From Perilla frutescens (Eukaryota > Streptophyta > Magnoliopsida > Lamiales > Lamiaceae): 64,000 nt of DNA. Both the position numbers and the translations under genes were made by a program. This document shows positions 23,959-36,207 of the stretch, piece by piece. The stretch lies in assembly GCA_026008535.1 (NCBI GenBank), contig BRKX01000014.1, positions 45,762,506 to 45,826,505 of the forward strand. Direction: 5' to 3'. Positions within the stretch are counted from its first letter, which is position 1. Each line of letters starts with the position of its first letter. The notes beneath the pieces are model-generated. The model had not been told where the DNA came from. It worked only from the letters and a program-made list of their open reading frames with translations, and searched no databases.

Positions 23959-25957
23959 TATAACGCCCCAGTCCCACTAGGACCAAAACGTCACCAAAAA
24001 CATACGTACATGCTTACGTGATAAATACTTTTCAAAAAATAAGATTAACTTTATAAATAATTTGTAAATGAGCAGCACCTCAACTTAAAAATGTTCAAAC
24101 GACGCACTCGGGCATCCTCAAAGTCAATTTTCAACAAGGATTTTAAAATCATTAACACAGACATAACCAAATTATGACCTGGCAATATACATAGCCAATC
24201 CGGTCACACGTTTAAAAGTTCAATGGTCAACCCTTATATACATTCAAAATCTAACCACTGAGGTCAATAACTTTCAAATTTAAAAGTTTTGTAGAGTATT
24301 AGCAGAAGCATTTAATATTTAAATACATCTTCAAACCTACTCCAGCACCTTATCATCAACAAGCTCGATCTCTAGGACCTGAAAACATTTGAAAATATTT
24401 GGATTGAGTGCCAGAAAACACTCAATGGGCATTGATATTCGTCCAAGTCATTCTTTCATGCTTTAAAATTGTTGTGCTACATAAATCATGGAAAATAACC
24501 ATGAACATACTTTATAACAAAGTTTACTCTTCTTCATTGGATGAGAGACCCTATGTGATCACATGAATACTTTACGGTTACTTATCTAGACATTTAGTCA
24601 CAAAGTAAACCGTCTATGCTTGTAAGTCGGAATTCCTCTGTGCATGAAGTCTCATAACATCCAATCATTGCGTAAACAATGCTATTAAAATATTTAACAT
24701 GCTTAATTTTCATGGATGAATTTAAAAAAAATATAGTTGTGAGTTATAGAAAAACCCACCTGGATGATCTCAAAGTGCAGTGAAATTTTTATGTGATGCT
24801 ATTATGCTTCTCGTTCATCTCGACCTATAAAATTGAAATTCTAGCTTAGAATCCTGAAATAGGCTAATAAAGTAATAACCTAGCTAGGTCATAAATATCT
24901 TAAATAAGAATTTCCTGTCTTGGGATCGTTTGGAATAGAAATCTAGTCAAACGGGCAAATAATGCGCATTTGACGGAATAGATCAACTGAGTAACCCTAA
25001 TTGCTAAATTTCTCATACTTTCTAGACTTTATGAAGAGATATAGATGGTGATTTGAATTCAATGACTAAGGAGTTTGGTTTAACAATTAAAAGTGAATTA
25101 TAATATTTAGAATTTCCTTTGACGCAAAATATAACATGTGAAAATTATAAAACCAAATAACATTTTCTGAAAATTCCAATTAAATTCCCAAATACTAAAC
25201 TAGGAATCGAAGAATATGAATTTGAAAATTAGATTCAATTAATATTTTACGGCCAAATTCAAGATTAAGTAGATCAAATAACATTGGATTAAAATTAAAG
25301 AAACATCGAAAAGTAAAAACTCACCTTCCTTTTCTTTCTTTTTTTGTTCCTATTTTTCTCCTTCAATTTTTTTTTACGTTTATGCTTCTGATTCTTTTTC
25401 CTTTTTTTGTTCTTTCGATTTTCTCTTTCTTTTTTTATTTCACTTGACTTCTATCTTAAGCAACCAACAATTATATATTTATATAGATACATTTAAGAAG
25501 CCACACGTGTATCTAATATATGTACACTAATCTCAACCAAGCCATTACCAAATGGTATTGATGGATTGGAAGTGGTTTGTAATTATACTATTAAATACTA
25601 AATTATTATTATTATTTTACTACATAGTTTCCAACCATGAGATCCATCTATAATTTCAAGTGTATTAATGAGAATGTTGGAAATGGGCTCAAGAAAATGG
25701 GCTGAAAATAATATAGAATTGAGCCAAAAGTAAATTAATTAGTTGGGCTTGATAGAATAAATTGATTTCATAGTGTCTAACGAAATAAATTTCGTTAAGA
25801 AGGTCAAATGAAGTCCAAATTAAATGGTTTTGATATCAAAACGATCCCATTAACTTTCCACATTGATATAATAAATTCTAATTTTAACTTAGATGCTCAA
25901 CTAAGGTCGAGAATTTTCTTCTATAAATTTAAATACTATATTTTTTTGGGTGTTACA
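23959..25957 (-). repeat. Gypsy-2 5' LTR
   Basis: 1999 bp. Its inner end reads TATAACGCCCC rather than TGTAACGCCCC, a G-to-A change in the terminal dinucleotide. The outer end TGTTACA borders the TSD TAATG. TTA repeats and T-rich runs (25340-25440) are shared with the other LTR. Confidence 0.92.
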
Positions 25958-25962
25958 TAATG

Positions 25963-26142
25963 GGTCTTAGTTGTTGTGACCTATGAAGAGGTATTGATTG
26001 TTTAAAGATTCAAATTCCTATCTGTTTGTCTTTGGATTCTGCTTAAATCCCGATTGGCCTATGATTAGGCGTTCCTTTAACTCGATTGAATCATTTGACC
26101 CTTTTAATTCGTTAAAGATGATAATTCTTCTGAGTCATAAAA
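25963..26142 (+). repeat. Third Gypsy-1-type LTR copy, part 2
   Basis: This continues 11054 after Gypsy-2 and matches 3594-3773. At 26142 it stops within the LTR and joins a truncated copia LTR. Confidence 0.85.
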
Positions 26143-27420
26143 GTGGAAATATAGAAACCGAAAATCACTTACAATTTCATGTCAGGTTGAGGACAAGATT
26201 AAAGGTCTAATCTTGTTGTTGAACAACTATGTAATCGACGTCCACAAAGATTGATGCAATTCCACTTCTCGATCTTCTGCTGTATTCCTGGACCGCGTCT
26301 AGAAATAGGGTAGGTTGTATACTACTAAACATATATGAATACTATGGGGATCAAGAGAGCACAAAGAGGGGTTGTTTTCAAGTATGTAATTTTTGTCCCC
26401 CCTCTCTAATTAAATTGGGAGGGGGATGAAAATTCCCTTCTCAAACCATAATGGGTTTAGGCCTCTCACTCTTGTTCCATCCCCAGTCCACTAAGGTCAT
26501 ATTGGGCTACAATAGGGATCTAAAATAATATTAACTTGGCCTGCTAATTTATTTAATTTCTAATATCCATAGCTTAGGATATAATTAAATAAATTAAGTA
26601 TTATTTTTATTTCACTAAATAAATAATACTGACCCACCAATTTATTACATATTTGCGAATATTCTTTCTCCTTTAGTCCAGCCATTCCCCATGTTTAAGA
26701 TATAATGTCCATTAATTAATCATGTAACCTTTTGACAGCTCTATTTAATTAATATCTTGTTCCTTGAGTAGTACCACACAAGCTCTTTGTCATGTATGGA
26801 ATAAATTCCATATGCAGGGTTTCACATGAACTTTGTGCTTTCTCAAGGGGACATCATCAACCTCGCGCACCAGGACACAGTGGCCATATATATTGCACGA
26901 CCCATCATATATGTAAATGCCACTACCCAAAATATTGTGGTTGTTGATCCTATCAAGGAATCTCACTCATTGATAAATCAAAACAATCACACAACATATA
27001 TATGTCTGCCAATATATATGGGTTAAAAATCCAAACTTTGTGGATCTTTATTCTCTCACTTAAGGTCAGAATAGAGAATAGTATCCTATCATGATCGACC
27101 TTAATACACAAACTAGTGTACTAGAATAATCATCAAGTAAAGATAAACTAACTATCGATTATTGTATGGTGTACTGATGGTAGGTTCAAGACCATCTAAA
27201 CCATGAGCCTTTTAATACATTTCAAGGAATCCGATAATATAATCTTTACCATGTGTATACCCAGATTATATCATCTACAATGCAAGTATATGGATCTAGC
27301 AAATAAATATAACTATAAATAAATGCACACAGTGACTGTAATAAATATTCAATCTATATCATTAAATAAAATATTATAGAATGTATACAAAGACAAGTCT
27401 TCTAGTATACAAGACTAACA
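26143..27420 (-). repeat. Copia C1 3' LTR, 3' end truncated
   Basis: On the minus strand it begins TGTTAGTCTTGTATAC at 27420 and aligns with 40740-41988. About 170 bp of its 3' end are missing at the junction with the gypsy LTR. The palindrome CCCCCCTCTCT / GGGAGGGGG is at 26397-26424. It is the 3' LTR of the copia element whose pol remnants follow at 27421-27688 and 31337-33576. Confidence 0.85.
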
Positions 27421-27688
27421 ATCTCTTACTTATAGTCGAAGCATGTCTTTCATGTATAAAAACAAAAAATGGCATAAACTCTCCAACTAACACAAAATTT
27501 CAAATGCATTCTCAGGTCTGCATCTCACCCCCATTTTCTCCACGTGACCATCGAAGTCTTAGCCCGTAAGCTCTTCGTGAATAGATCAGCTAAGTTATCC
27601 TCCAATGCAATCTTGACCATTGCCACATCTCCTCTCTTAACGATCTCTCATATGAGATGGTACTTTTTTTCTGTGTTTGCTTGTCTTA
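27421..27688 (-). pseudogene. Copia C1 RNase H C-terminus and 3' end
   Basis: On the minus strand this reads KYHLI, a stop, EIVKRGDVAMVKI, then NLADLFTKSL, the conserved end of copia RNase H, followed by about 140 bp of untranslated sequence to the LTR. The frame is continued by 31337-33576 on the far side of the CACTA insertion. Confidence 0.87.
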
Positions 27689-28459
27689 CACTACAAGTAA
27701 ATCAACTTTTAATGATGAAAAATTAATGAGGGTAAGAGGAAAAGGTCACTAAAAGTGTGATTCTTATTGTTTTAGTGAGGGTAAAAAAATTTTGTCATTA
27801 AAAATGTAATTTTTAGTGATGGATTATCAATTTCCTCACTATTGAATTATAATTCTTTCACTAAAATTAAAATAGCACCCTCATTGTTTACTAAAAATTC
27901 TACCACCAACCTTCTCCCAAAATTACTTCTTTTTTTAATTAAAAAAAAACTCATATGGCTTTTTAATTGCGGGGATTCAGTAAGTGAAAAAAAACCCCTC
28001 TTCTCTTCTAATACGAGAAACCTCCCATTTTCAACCAATTTTCCAGAAATTCTTAAGATTTTTTCTCCTTGATTTTCCTCAATTTCTTTCATCAATGGAT
28101 TCTTTTCTCCATATACACCTCGCTCGTCAAACTGAATTAACTATATATCCGCATATTTTGTGATTTTTTATCAAAATTCTCATTCTATTGTGCGCTCACT
28201 TCTTATTCTCATCGCGAGTACGCTGATTTTTTTTTTTGCTTAGCTCCAGCAGGTCTTTTCTCATGCCATCTTCTGTCAGGTTTCAGGTAACATTGTGGCT
28301 TGTCCTAAACTGAATCCGATTGCCCATTACATGTTTCGGGTTTCATTTCTACAATGGTTCAGTCAAAATTCATGTCATGTCTATATTTCTGTGTACCAAG
28401 CAAAATTTGTAATTTCATTACTTCGTATAATCAAATTTTTTATCCAAACATTTCATTTC

Positions 28460-29010
28460 TTCAGTTTTCCCTGACAATAAGAAGATTTCCCAATGGAAAC
28501 TTTAGGCTAGCTTCTTGTGGCAGAACACATGTTGCTGCGAAAGTATTATGAAAAAGGGTTGATGAGGACAATGTGAGCTCTGGGAACAAGTGAATTTTTT
28601 TAGTACTTATTTGCAATTCAATGTTCTCTAACATATTTGTAGATTTACCATATATTAGTTAGAATATTTTATGATATGCTCAATATTAGTTAGGATATAT
28701 TATGATATAATTTAGGTAAGGATCAATTTATTTTGATTTAGTTTCCTTTTTCTTATTGAGTTTGTTTAGGCTTCCTGGTGTATATTAAGAGGGTGTTTTT
28801 CCTCTATTTGACATAACGTGAATGATAATAAATATTCTTCTCATTCTTTTCTTCACTATTGAGTTTCTGCATGAGGGCTTTCAGAGATGAGCTTTCATTG
28901 CTCCAGAAAATTAGACATCCAAATATTGTAAGTCTATTGTTGTTGTGACTCAATGTTATCCTATGATGATTGTGACAAAATATTTACTAAAGTTATTGAT
29001 CAGGGACATC
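28460..29010 (+). pseudogene. Captured protein kinase fragment (ILK/VIK-type)
   Basis: Two exon-like blocks lie on the plus strand. The first (28460-28590) ends NFRLASCGRTHVAAKVL, resembling the ATP-binding strand with the VAVK lysine. The second (28871-29010) reads RAFRDELSLLQKIRHPNIV and, after a one-base frame change, VTQCYPMMIVTKYL. This is the alphaC-beta5 region of Raf-like integrin-linked / VH1-interacting kinases of plants, where FRDELALLQKIRHPNVVQFL is characteristic. The 280-bp gap between the blocks looks like a retained intron. The catalytic loop and activation segment are absent and the frame is broken. Captured at DNA level, because introns are kept. Confidence 0.78.
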
Positions 29011-29881
29011 TCCTAACTGTTGGCCTAATTATGGTTTCTTGTTTCACTTTATATTGGTTTTAGGTATGTCCCAGTTCCCATTTTGTGTATACGTGGGTTG
29101 TTTAAACTGTGATTTATGTTTACCATACTGTGAAGGTTGATATTTTTCCTTGCATGTGCAGGGTGACCTTTAGAATATTTGTAAGGATGAGTTTTTTTTA
29201 AACTTGCAGAAACTATCAGATTTTCTTTTGATTTTGTCAGATTCATAAAAAGAAATAGAGAATTCAAGTATCTCTAACTATAAATTCAAACTTGGGATTT
29301 AACTAGTGTGATGTTGTTATTTATATAAAAATTCTTGGATAGAGAATGATTACTCATGCACTTCCACGATGGAGTACAAAGAAAAGAAAATTATTTTAAC
29401 ATAATAGTTTGGTAATGATATAGATAGATGAATATTTAACACAGACTAGAAAATTTCAAGGTCTTGTTTTATGCAGACTATGATATAGATAGGCTCTCAT
29501 TCTAACATAATAGTTTGGTAATGATAATAGATAGACTTTCATTCTTTTTAAATTGCAGATTCTTGGTCTTTTTTGTATCAATGTTCATCAACTGGCTATT
29601 AGTTACTTAGTTTCCTTAATTTTTCTTGCAATAAAATAGACGGGATAACTATTGGTACAATTAGGAATTGAGTTCATTCAACGATTGATAATTTGATACT
29701 TTGCTTAATCTCTGTTTATAACTAAAAGTTGGTTCAGATCTGCACCAATAAACTAAAATCCCCTCTTGAAATTTATAGTTTCGAAAACTATCCGTGTTTG
29801 AGATCTCAAATTTCATTGAAATTCCAATGTGTGCATCTCTTCATTGGAGAAGTTCTTTCCCTAACTGTTTTTATGACATAG

Positions 29882-30216
29882 GTATTAGCACAATATTACA
29901 TCAATAATCTTGTATTCTTAGAAGTTATGGCAGCTCAAGGAGTGAAGATATTGATTCATTCTAGCACGTGTGCAACTTATGGGGAACCCAAAAAGATGTT
30001 TGATTACATAAGAAACCTAAGAGGTAAGGGTTGTTGAAGTTTACTCTTCTAGTCTAGTGCTTTGTTTTCTTTTGGGAGATCTATCAACTAAGAAGCCTAG
30101 TTTTCGTTGACATTGTGTAGCTTCCCATAAATCCATATGGAAAAGCCAAGAAAATGGTAGATGATAATTATTCTGGATTTTCATAAGAACTCAGATATGG
30201 CTGTCATAATTATAAG
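29882..30216 (+). pseudogene. Captured UDP-arabinose 4-epimerase fragment
   Basis: Exon-like block 29882-30023 encodes YYINNLVFLEVMAAQGVKIL then IHSSTCATYGEP. A GTAAGG donor follows, then a 97-bp intron ending GTGTAG, then block 30121-30216 encoding LPINPYGKAKKM and, after a frameshift, NSDMAV. SSTCATYGEP and NPYGKAKKM are signature blocks of plant UDP-xylose/UDP-arabinose 4-epimerases (UXE/MUR4 type), short-chain dehydrogenase relatives whose catalytic Tyr and Lys are the Y and last K of YGKAK. The N-terminal NAD-binding half and the C-terminus are missing, and the second block has a frame break. It is a pseudo-copy inside the CACTA element, not an enzyme gene. Confidence 0.82.
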
Positions 30217-30394
30217 GTCAGTATAAATGTCTTTTAGCAACACAAGTGAATACCAATGGACAGGTTAGCTCTTCACTTGCAATATCTCATTATTTGTGAT
30301 AGATTATATTATTTAATGGCTTGACAAAACTACTTGTTGGTGGTAGTTAAACCAGAAATGATTGTTTGATGTTAGAAAATAGATGTTCCTAGCC

Positions 30395-30398
<4 letters not shown>

Positions 30399-30463
<65 letters not shown>
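30399..30463. repeat. (CT)n microsatellite
   Basis: An uninterrupted run of about 32 CT dinucleotides inside the CACTA element. Confidence 0.97.
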
Positions 30464-30467
<4 letters not shown>

Positions 30468-31336
30468 TTAGAAGTAGACAGATAAAATTTGGGGACACAT
30501 TTTCAATAAAGATTGTATGTGAATCAACATGAGCCGTATGGATGTGCATGTATATTGGAAGATATCAAACTATTGGAACTCCACCCATATCTGCTCTTTA
30601 TATTTATTATTATTGAGATTAATTGACTTTGGTTATTAATTAGTTATGTTGTTTATTGTCTTTAAATATTATCATTTTCCATTCATATTCATTTTTATAA
30701 AACTTGTTATAGGTAGTCACTTCAAGAGGAATTCAAGTGCAGAATAAAAGAGCTAATAATGATGGATTATGAAGCAACCAAGTGATCCTAATATGAACGC
30801 GGACAATGATTGTGCACCTATCACTAGTATTTGATGTTAAGAAATAGTTGGAACAACACCAATATTTGTGTTTCTGAAATATCATATCTTTTCAGTGTAT
30901 AAATTAAGGTGGATATTGTAATGTGGTTTCATATATAAAATATGTGGTTCTCATATAGAATTTTCTTATATATGTATAAATTTATTCGTAAAGCACTATT
31001 TAATGTTAAGAATAAAATTACATTTTAGTGAGGAATAAATGTGATATAACGAAAGGATGCATGTCATTCAAGTATTGATTAGTAAGAGGAGAAAGAACTA
31101 TAATGACGAAATTTGTATGAATTTTAATTTATTTTTAATGAGAGTATAATACTATCACTAAAAGTATTGCATTAATAATGAGGGGACCTTTTTACTCTCA
31201 TTAATTACATTTAACTAGAGAGACAATAATGACGGGAGATGAGGGGAAATTTCCTCTCACTAAAACCCTTTAATGATGGATTTTGGACATTTAATGACGA
31301 TATTTCCTCTCACTATATCTCAATTTTCTTGTAGTG

Positions 31337-33576
31337 TTATTAGTTCCGGGTTCCTTTGAATTTGGCACTGCACCATAGTTATCAAAGTATATCGTGATTC
31401 TTTTAGGTAAATTAGAAACCACACTCAAGTTCAATAAGAAGCTCCTGAGCCAAACAACTTCCTTTGTAGCCTCCGAGGTAACTACATATTCAGCTTCCAT
31501 GGTGGAGTCGACTATATATTTTTGCTTGATGCTCATCCATGCAATGGCTCCGCCTCCCAAGGTAAACACATAGCCTAAAGTAGATTTACTCTAATCTTTA
31601 TCAGATTGAGAATCTAAGTCCGTATAACTTAAAGGCATGAGACTATCAGTGCAGTATACTAGCATATAATCTCGAGTCCTCTTCAGATACTTGAGAATAT
31701 TCTTTACTGCAGTCTAGTGTCCTTGTCCAGGGTTAGATTGATATCTACTTACCATGTCAACTGCACAGCAAATATCAGGCCTAGTGCATAACATAGCATA
31801 CATGAGGTTTCCCATAACTGAAGTATATGGAACCCCCTTCATCTCATCTATCTTAAACTGTGTTTGGGGACACATTTCCTTAGATAGATAGATTTCATGT
31901 CTGAAAGATATAAAACCTTTCTCGGAATCTTGAATGTTGAACCTTGCTAGAACTGTATCGATATAAGTCACCTAAGATAAGTACAACAAGCTTTTCTGGC
32001 AATCTCATATGATCTTAATGCCAACGATGTGTTTCACTTCTCCCAAATCCTTCATATCGAACTGCTTGGACAACCACACTCTTATGTTTGATAAGAGATT
32101 TTTATTATTTTCAATAAGCAAGATATCATCAACATAAAATATGAGAAAAGACACCACATTTTCGTCACTCTTTTTGTACACACAGCTCTCATCCGAGCTT
32201 TGCATGAATCCATATGACTAATTAACCTCATCAAACTGGATGTTCCGAAAGTGTGACATATGCTTAAGTACATAAATGGATTTCTTAAGCTTGCACACAA
32301 GGTGCTCTTGGTCTTTAGCAAAGAATCTCTCTAGTTGTTTTATGTGGATGTTTTCTTCAAGACTTCCATTAAGAAAAGTTGTCTTGATATCCATCTGCCA
32401 AATCTCATAATCCAAATGAGCAGCAATAGACAAGAGAATCTGAATTGACTTAAGCATGGAGACCGATGAGAAGGTTACCCTTTCACCACAAATATAGCCT
32501 TGAAGGTTTCAACCTTCCCATCAGATCTTCTCTTTCTTCTTTAGACCCACTTACATCCAATGGGTTTTACCCTATCAAATGGTTCCACAAGCTCCCAGAC
32601 TTGATTGTGATCCATAGATCCAATCATAGACTCCATGGGAATTTTTTAAGAATCTGCATCTTTGTATTAAATTACTTCATTATAGATCCTAGGATCTAAT
32701 TCATTCAGTCTTTCTGGGAAATCTGAAGATTCACCCAAACCAATAAGTCTTTCAGGTTGGCATACAATCCTCCCATTGTGACGGGGCATTTTGCGTACTT
32801 CTATGACATGTTGTGTAGTTATTGGTGGTACCTCTTCTTGTACAGATGGTGTAGGATTCGAAGCTGCTCAAGAATGATATTGCTCTTGGGTCTGTGATTT
32901 ATCATATAGTCTTCCTCTAAGAATTAGGAATTAGTGCTCACAATAACCTTTAGATCCTTAGGACTATAGAATAAACCACCTTTCATTCCTTTAGGATATC
33001 CAACGAATAGTTTAACATCTGTACGTAGTGCTAACTTATTAGTTTCCTTATCCAGCACGTGTGTTAGACTATCCCAAATTCGAAAGTGACCTAGACTAGG
33101 TTTTCAACCAGTCCAAAGTTATGTGGGTATAGCATGAATTGCTTTTGATGAAAGCACATTCAGAATATAAGCCGCTATATGTAGGGCAAATCTCTAGGAT
33201 GAAATAAGCAAGTCTAAATAGCTCATTATTGATCTAACCATCTCAAATAATGTTCTGTTCCTTTTATCCGATATGTCATTTTGTTTTGGTGTGCCAGGTG
33301 CAGTCAATTGAGACGTAATCCCATTCTCTGCCAAGTAGTCCCTAAATTTGCCTGAGAGTTACTCACCACCACAATCAAAACATAGTGATTTGATACTTTT
33401 ACCTATTAGTTTCTCTAATTCTGCCCTAAATTCTTTGAATATCTCAAAGCATTCAGACTTGCAACATAACATGTAAATGTATCCATACCTTGAGTAATCA
33501 TCAATGTACGTGATGAAGTACTCATACCCTCCTCGAGCTTGAACTGACATAGAGCTACACAAGTTAGAGTGTACTA
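31337..33576 (-). pseudogene. pol: Copia C1 pol: integrase, RT, RNase H
   Basis: Reading down the minus strand from 33576: integrase core LVHSNLCSSM then RGGYEYFITYIDDYSRYGYI with the catalytic Asp pair region; a hinge with RHNGRIVCQPERLIG; the RT start WELVEPFDRV, KPIGCKWV; the RT active site YVDDILLI at about 32130; KQFDMKDLGEVKHIVG; then RNase H GGGAIAWMSIKQKYIVDSTM and EAEYV up to NSKEP, where the CACTA element splits it. Several stops and frameshifts break the frame. Gag, protease and the integrase zinc domain are absent: at 33576/33577 the frame runs straight into a copia LTR of opposite orientation. Confidence 0.9.
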
Positions 33577-34238
33577 GCTGATTATTCTAGTACACTAGTT
33601 TCTATATTGAAGTGGATCACGATATGATACTATTCTCTACTTTGAGCTTAAGTGAGAGAATAAAGATCCACAAAGCTCGGATTCTTAACCCATATATAAT
33701 GGCGAATATATATATGTTATGTTATTGCTTTGATTTATTAATGAGTGAGATTCTTTGATAGAATCAGCAACCTCGATATTTTAAGCAGTAGCATTTACAT
33801 ATATGATAGGTTATGCAATATATATGGCCAGTGTGTCCTAGTGAACTAGGTTGATGATGTCTCCTTAAGTAGTACAAAGTTCATGTAAAACCCTACAAGT
33901 GTAATTTATTCCATACATGATAAAGCTTGTGTGGTTCTACTCATTGGATAAGATATTAATTAAGCTATCAGAAACTTACATAATTAATTAATGGACATTA
34001 TCTCTTAAACATGAGGAATAACTAGACTAAAGGAGAAAGCATATTCGCAAATATGTAATAAATTGGTAGGTCAGTATTATTTCTTTAGTGGAATAAAAAT
34101 AATACTTAATATATTTAATTATATTGTAAGTTATGGATAATGGAAATTAAATAAATTAGTAGGCTAATTTAATCTTCTTCTATATCGCTATTGTAGCCCA
34201 ATATGACCTCAGTGGACTGAGAATAGAATAAAAGTAAG

Positions 34239-35289
34239 TGATGAGATCGAGCATGGCAAAGAAGAGGATGATCCGGAGCTGCAATTCAAAGGTTCTATGA
34301 CGCGTTTATGGGCAAAGAAGTTGCAAGCTTATTTACAAGCTTCAATACGGCGTAAATTCGAGCTTGGAGAAGAAGAGTTGAAGAACAGCCCGATATTGGT
34401 CAATATGCTATCATTTGATGATGAAGAAGGAAGCATGAAGACGTGAGAAGAAGAATGACGCCATTTGGACGTGTGCATGAAGAGTTATGCGCGTTTGCAT
34501 GGGAAATCGGGAGATACTGTTTTCATGCAAAGGTGGCAAGATTTAATTATAACATGGGACACAAATTAATTTAATTAATTGCAGCCCATGTCGTTTGATT
34601 AAAGGTCCAAAAGTGGCGATTTTTGAAGGCCCAAATCAATTTGGGATTTATCCTTATCAAGTTAGATTTTTGTTATCTTATTTTTTGTATCTTTTGATTT
34701 TATCCTAGTTTGACCAAGACTCTTAGATTTTCGATTTCTTCTAGTTTTAGGGTTAGAATTTTCGGTCCTATGTCTCCTATAAATAGGGCTATCATGTGAC
34801 ATTCAAAAAGTTAGACAATTGCAAGAGTTTGAGATTTATTCCTCAATTTGTCTCACGATCCTTTGGTTGATCAATTATACAAACATTCTATTGTTCAAAC
34901 AAATCAATAGTCTTATTCAAGTTCTTCAGGGTACAACGAGTACTTGGGAGAATTGCTATCCGGAGAAGTTAGACATGCGCGTTTGATTTATCAACACGGG
35001 TTCACCGAACCTAGCCAATCCTTCTACCACAACTGCCGCCGCCAACATCACCTCAGCCGCCAATCACCGCCGCCTTCACCGCCTCCACCACCATGTCACC
35101 ACCGTCCATAAGCTGTTCCAATTGTGTTCATGGAGTCCTCTTCATCGTTCAATTCGTTGTTCATATTTCTAGTAAGTTTTACTTTAATTTGAGTCGGATT
35201 GTATCATTTGTCTAGCTGACGTAGTTCGATTCTTGAGTCTTTCGCTTGCGTATTTCTTGTGTCTTGGATTATTCATCAGGGTCACATTA
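34239..35289 (+). mobile_element. Solo LTR, gypsy family G3, copy 1
   Basis: This 1051-bp unit starts TGATGAG and ends GGGTCACATTA (family end TCACATCA, so the last C became T). It is flanked by the 5-bp TSD GTAAG (34234-34238, 35290-35294). A TATAAATAG box is at 34780-34788. It is homologous to 42980-44193 in the opposite orientation. No internal region, PBS or polypurine tract is present, so it is a solo LTR left by recombination. Its first 208 bp are an open reading frame. Confidence 0.88.
34240..34446 (+). CDS. Gypsy pol C-terminal tail encoded inside the G3 LTR
   Basis: The 68-codon frame opens at the second base of the LTR and stops at 34444-34446. It contains DPELQFKGSMTRLWAKKLQ, like the GPxTRxRAKK tail that closes many plant gypsy polyproteins. 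The second G3 LTR (42980-44193) has the same frame with ELQFKGPVTRLRAKKLQ. There is no start codon: in an intact element translation would have to enter from the upstream pol. In this solo LTR it is a stranded coding tail. Confidence 0.7.
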   Translation, partial: DEIEHGKEEDDPELQFKGSMTRLWAKKLQAYLQASIRRKFELGEEELKNSPILVNMLSFDDEEGSMKT

Positions 35290-35764
35290 GTAAGAGGCTC
35301 AAACCTATTAGTATTTAGAGAAGGAAATTTCACCCCCTTTCTCTATTTAATTAGAGAGAGGGGGTGAGAATTACAACCTAGAAATCAGCCCCTCTTTTAT
35401 GTTCTCTTGATCCACATAGTATTCACACCTATTTAGTAGTATATAGTCCACTCTTTATCTAGACACAATTCGAGAATAGAGCAGAAGATCGAGAAGTAGA
35501 ATTACATCAGACTTGTGTGGCGCCGATCACACACATCCAACAACAAGATTAGACCTTTATTCTTTTCATCAACCCAACAAGAATTTGTAAGTTGATTTTC
35601 AATTTCTATGTTCTACATTTTGTAGATTCAAAAATTGTAATTTGCTTGATATTTCAACTCGGTTAATTATTTACATTACATGCATAAAATATGATATACA
35701 TGAACTAGAATTAATGATCATCCAAATAAATTTTATGGTGGTTCAATTAGAAAAAGCCCCAATA

Positions 35765-36188
35765 CTAACAAAACAAAATGAAACTATTAATTCATCGTGA
35801 AAGAATGTAAAATATTATTTTGAATGTTAGATATTTGTTTTGTAATTTATATGGCAATAGTCTCATAATGTTAGCATCATCAATGTTAATTTTAGCATTA
35901 ACAATGTTTATATTAGCATCATTATTGCCTTTACTAGCATATGATTCTATCTCTGTTAGCACTCACCCAGAAAATCCATTTTTTTTTATATTGATATTGA
36001 CAAAATTATGAAATTGTCATCGCGTTTTGTTATGTTCCATTTATTTATAGCTATGACACCATATTTTTTTGACCAAATCTACACCATCCTATCTTAAAAT
36101 TGAAGGATGTAGATTGGGTCCTAGTTCTTACACCAGGATTGGTTCTCTCTAGAACCACTCCCTATATAAATAGGGAGTCTGTGTGTAG
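35765..36188. mobile_element. TA-flanked TIR element remnant
   Basis: It holds repeated TTAGCATCATCAATGTTA-like motifs (35870-35945) and ends in the family terminus (GGGTCCTAGTTCTTACACC, then GGTTCTCTCTAGAACC) before a TA tract. It resembles the 3' ends of the 45-56 kb elements. Its left end is not recognisable. Confidence 0.6.
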
Positions 36189-36207
36189 ATATATATATAT
36201 ATATATA
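36189..36207. repeat. (TA)n tract
   Basis: A short TA run between two element termini of the same family. Confidence 0.9.

Larger units (their letters stand above)
11055..25957 (-). mobile_element. Gypsy-2, Del/Tekay-like LTR retrotransposon with nested insertions
   Basis: It starts TGTAACGCCCC and ends GGGTGTTACA, flanked on both sides by the 5-bp TSD TAATG (11050-11054 and 25958-25962). Joining the flanks restores the third Gypsy-1 LTR copy. Element orientation is minus: PBS at 23941-23956, polypurine tract at 19189-19202. Coding order on the minus strand is gag, protease, RT, integrase, with large deletions. Nested inside are an Athila-like element in the 3' LTR, a copia gag segment and a TPD1-like gene fragment. 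The pre-LTR block GACGAAATTTCTTTTAAGG is typical of the Del/Tekay lineage. The element cannot be autonomous. Confidence 0.92.
27689..31336. mobile_element. CACTA transposon carrying host gene fragments
   Basis: The left end is CACTACAAGTAAATC, and the right end in reverse complement is CACTACAAGAAAATT. It is flanked by the 3-bp TSD TTA (27686-27688 and 31337-31339), as expected for En/Spm superfamily elements. Removing 3648 bp and one TTA rejoins the copia RNase H frame. Sub-terminal regions repeat TTTAGTGAGAGG- and GTCATTAAA-type motifs in inverted orientation. No TNPD/TNPA-like transposase frame is visible, so the element is non-autonomous. Its interior holds two host-derived gene fragments and a CT microsatellite. 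Insertion post-dates the copia element. Confidence 0.93.
33577..35764 (+). repeat. Copia C1 LTR, 5' truncated, interrupted
   Basis: The alignment with the complete LTR (40569-41988, reversed) begins about 250 bp inside the LTR and runs to an end reading CCCCAATA. A gypsy solo LTR (34239-35289) interrupts it; the flanks join cleanly once one GTAAG is removed. Its palindrome CACCCCCTTTCTCTA / TAGAGAGAGGGGGTG is at 35331-35365. Orientation is opposite to the adjacent pol and to the LTR at 26143-27420, so it is not the 5' LTR of that element in its original form. Confidence 0.85.

Noticed and set aside
29882..30216. Functional UDP-arabinose 4-epimerase gene
   Set aside because: Only two exon pieces remain, with a frame break, and they are enclosed by CACTA ends.
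30313..30549. Frame with a long Arg-Glu repeat on the minus strand
   Set aside because: Translation of the CT microsatellite only.
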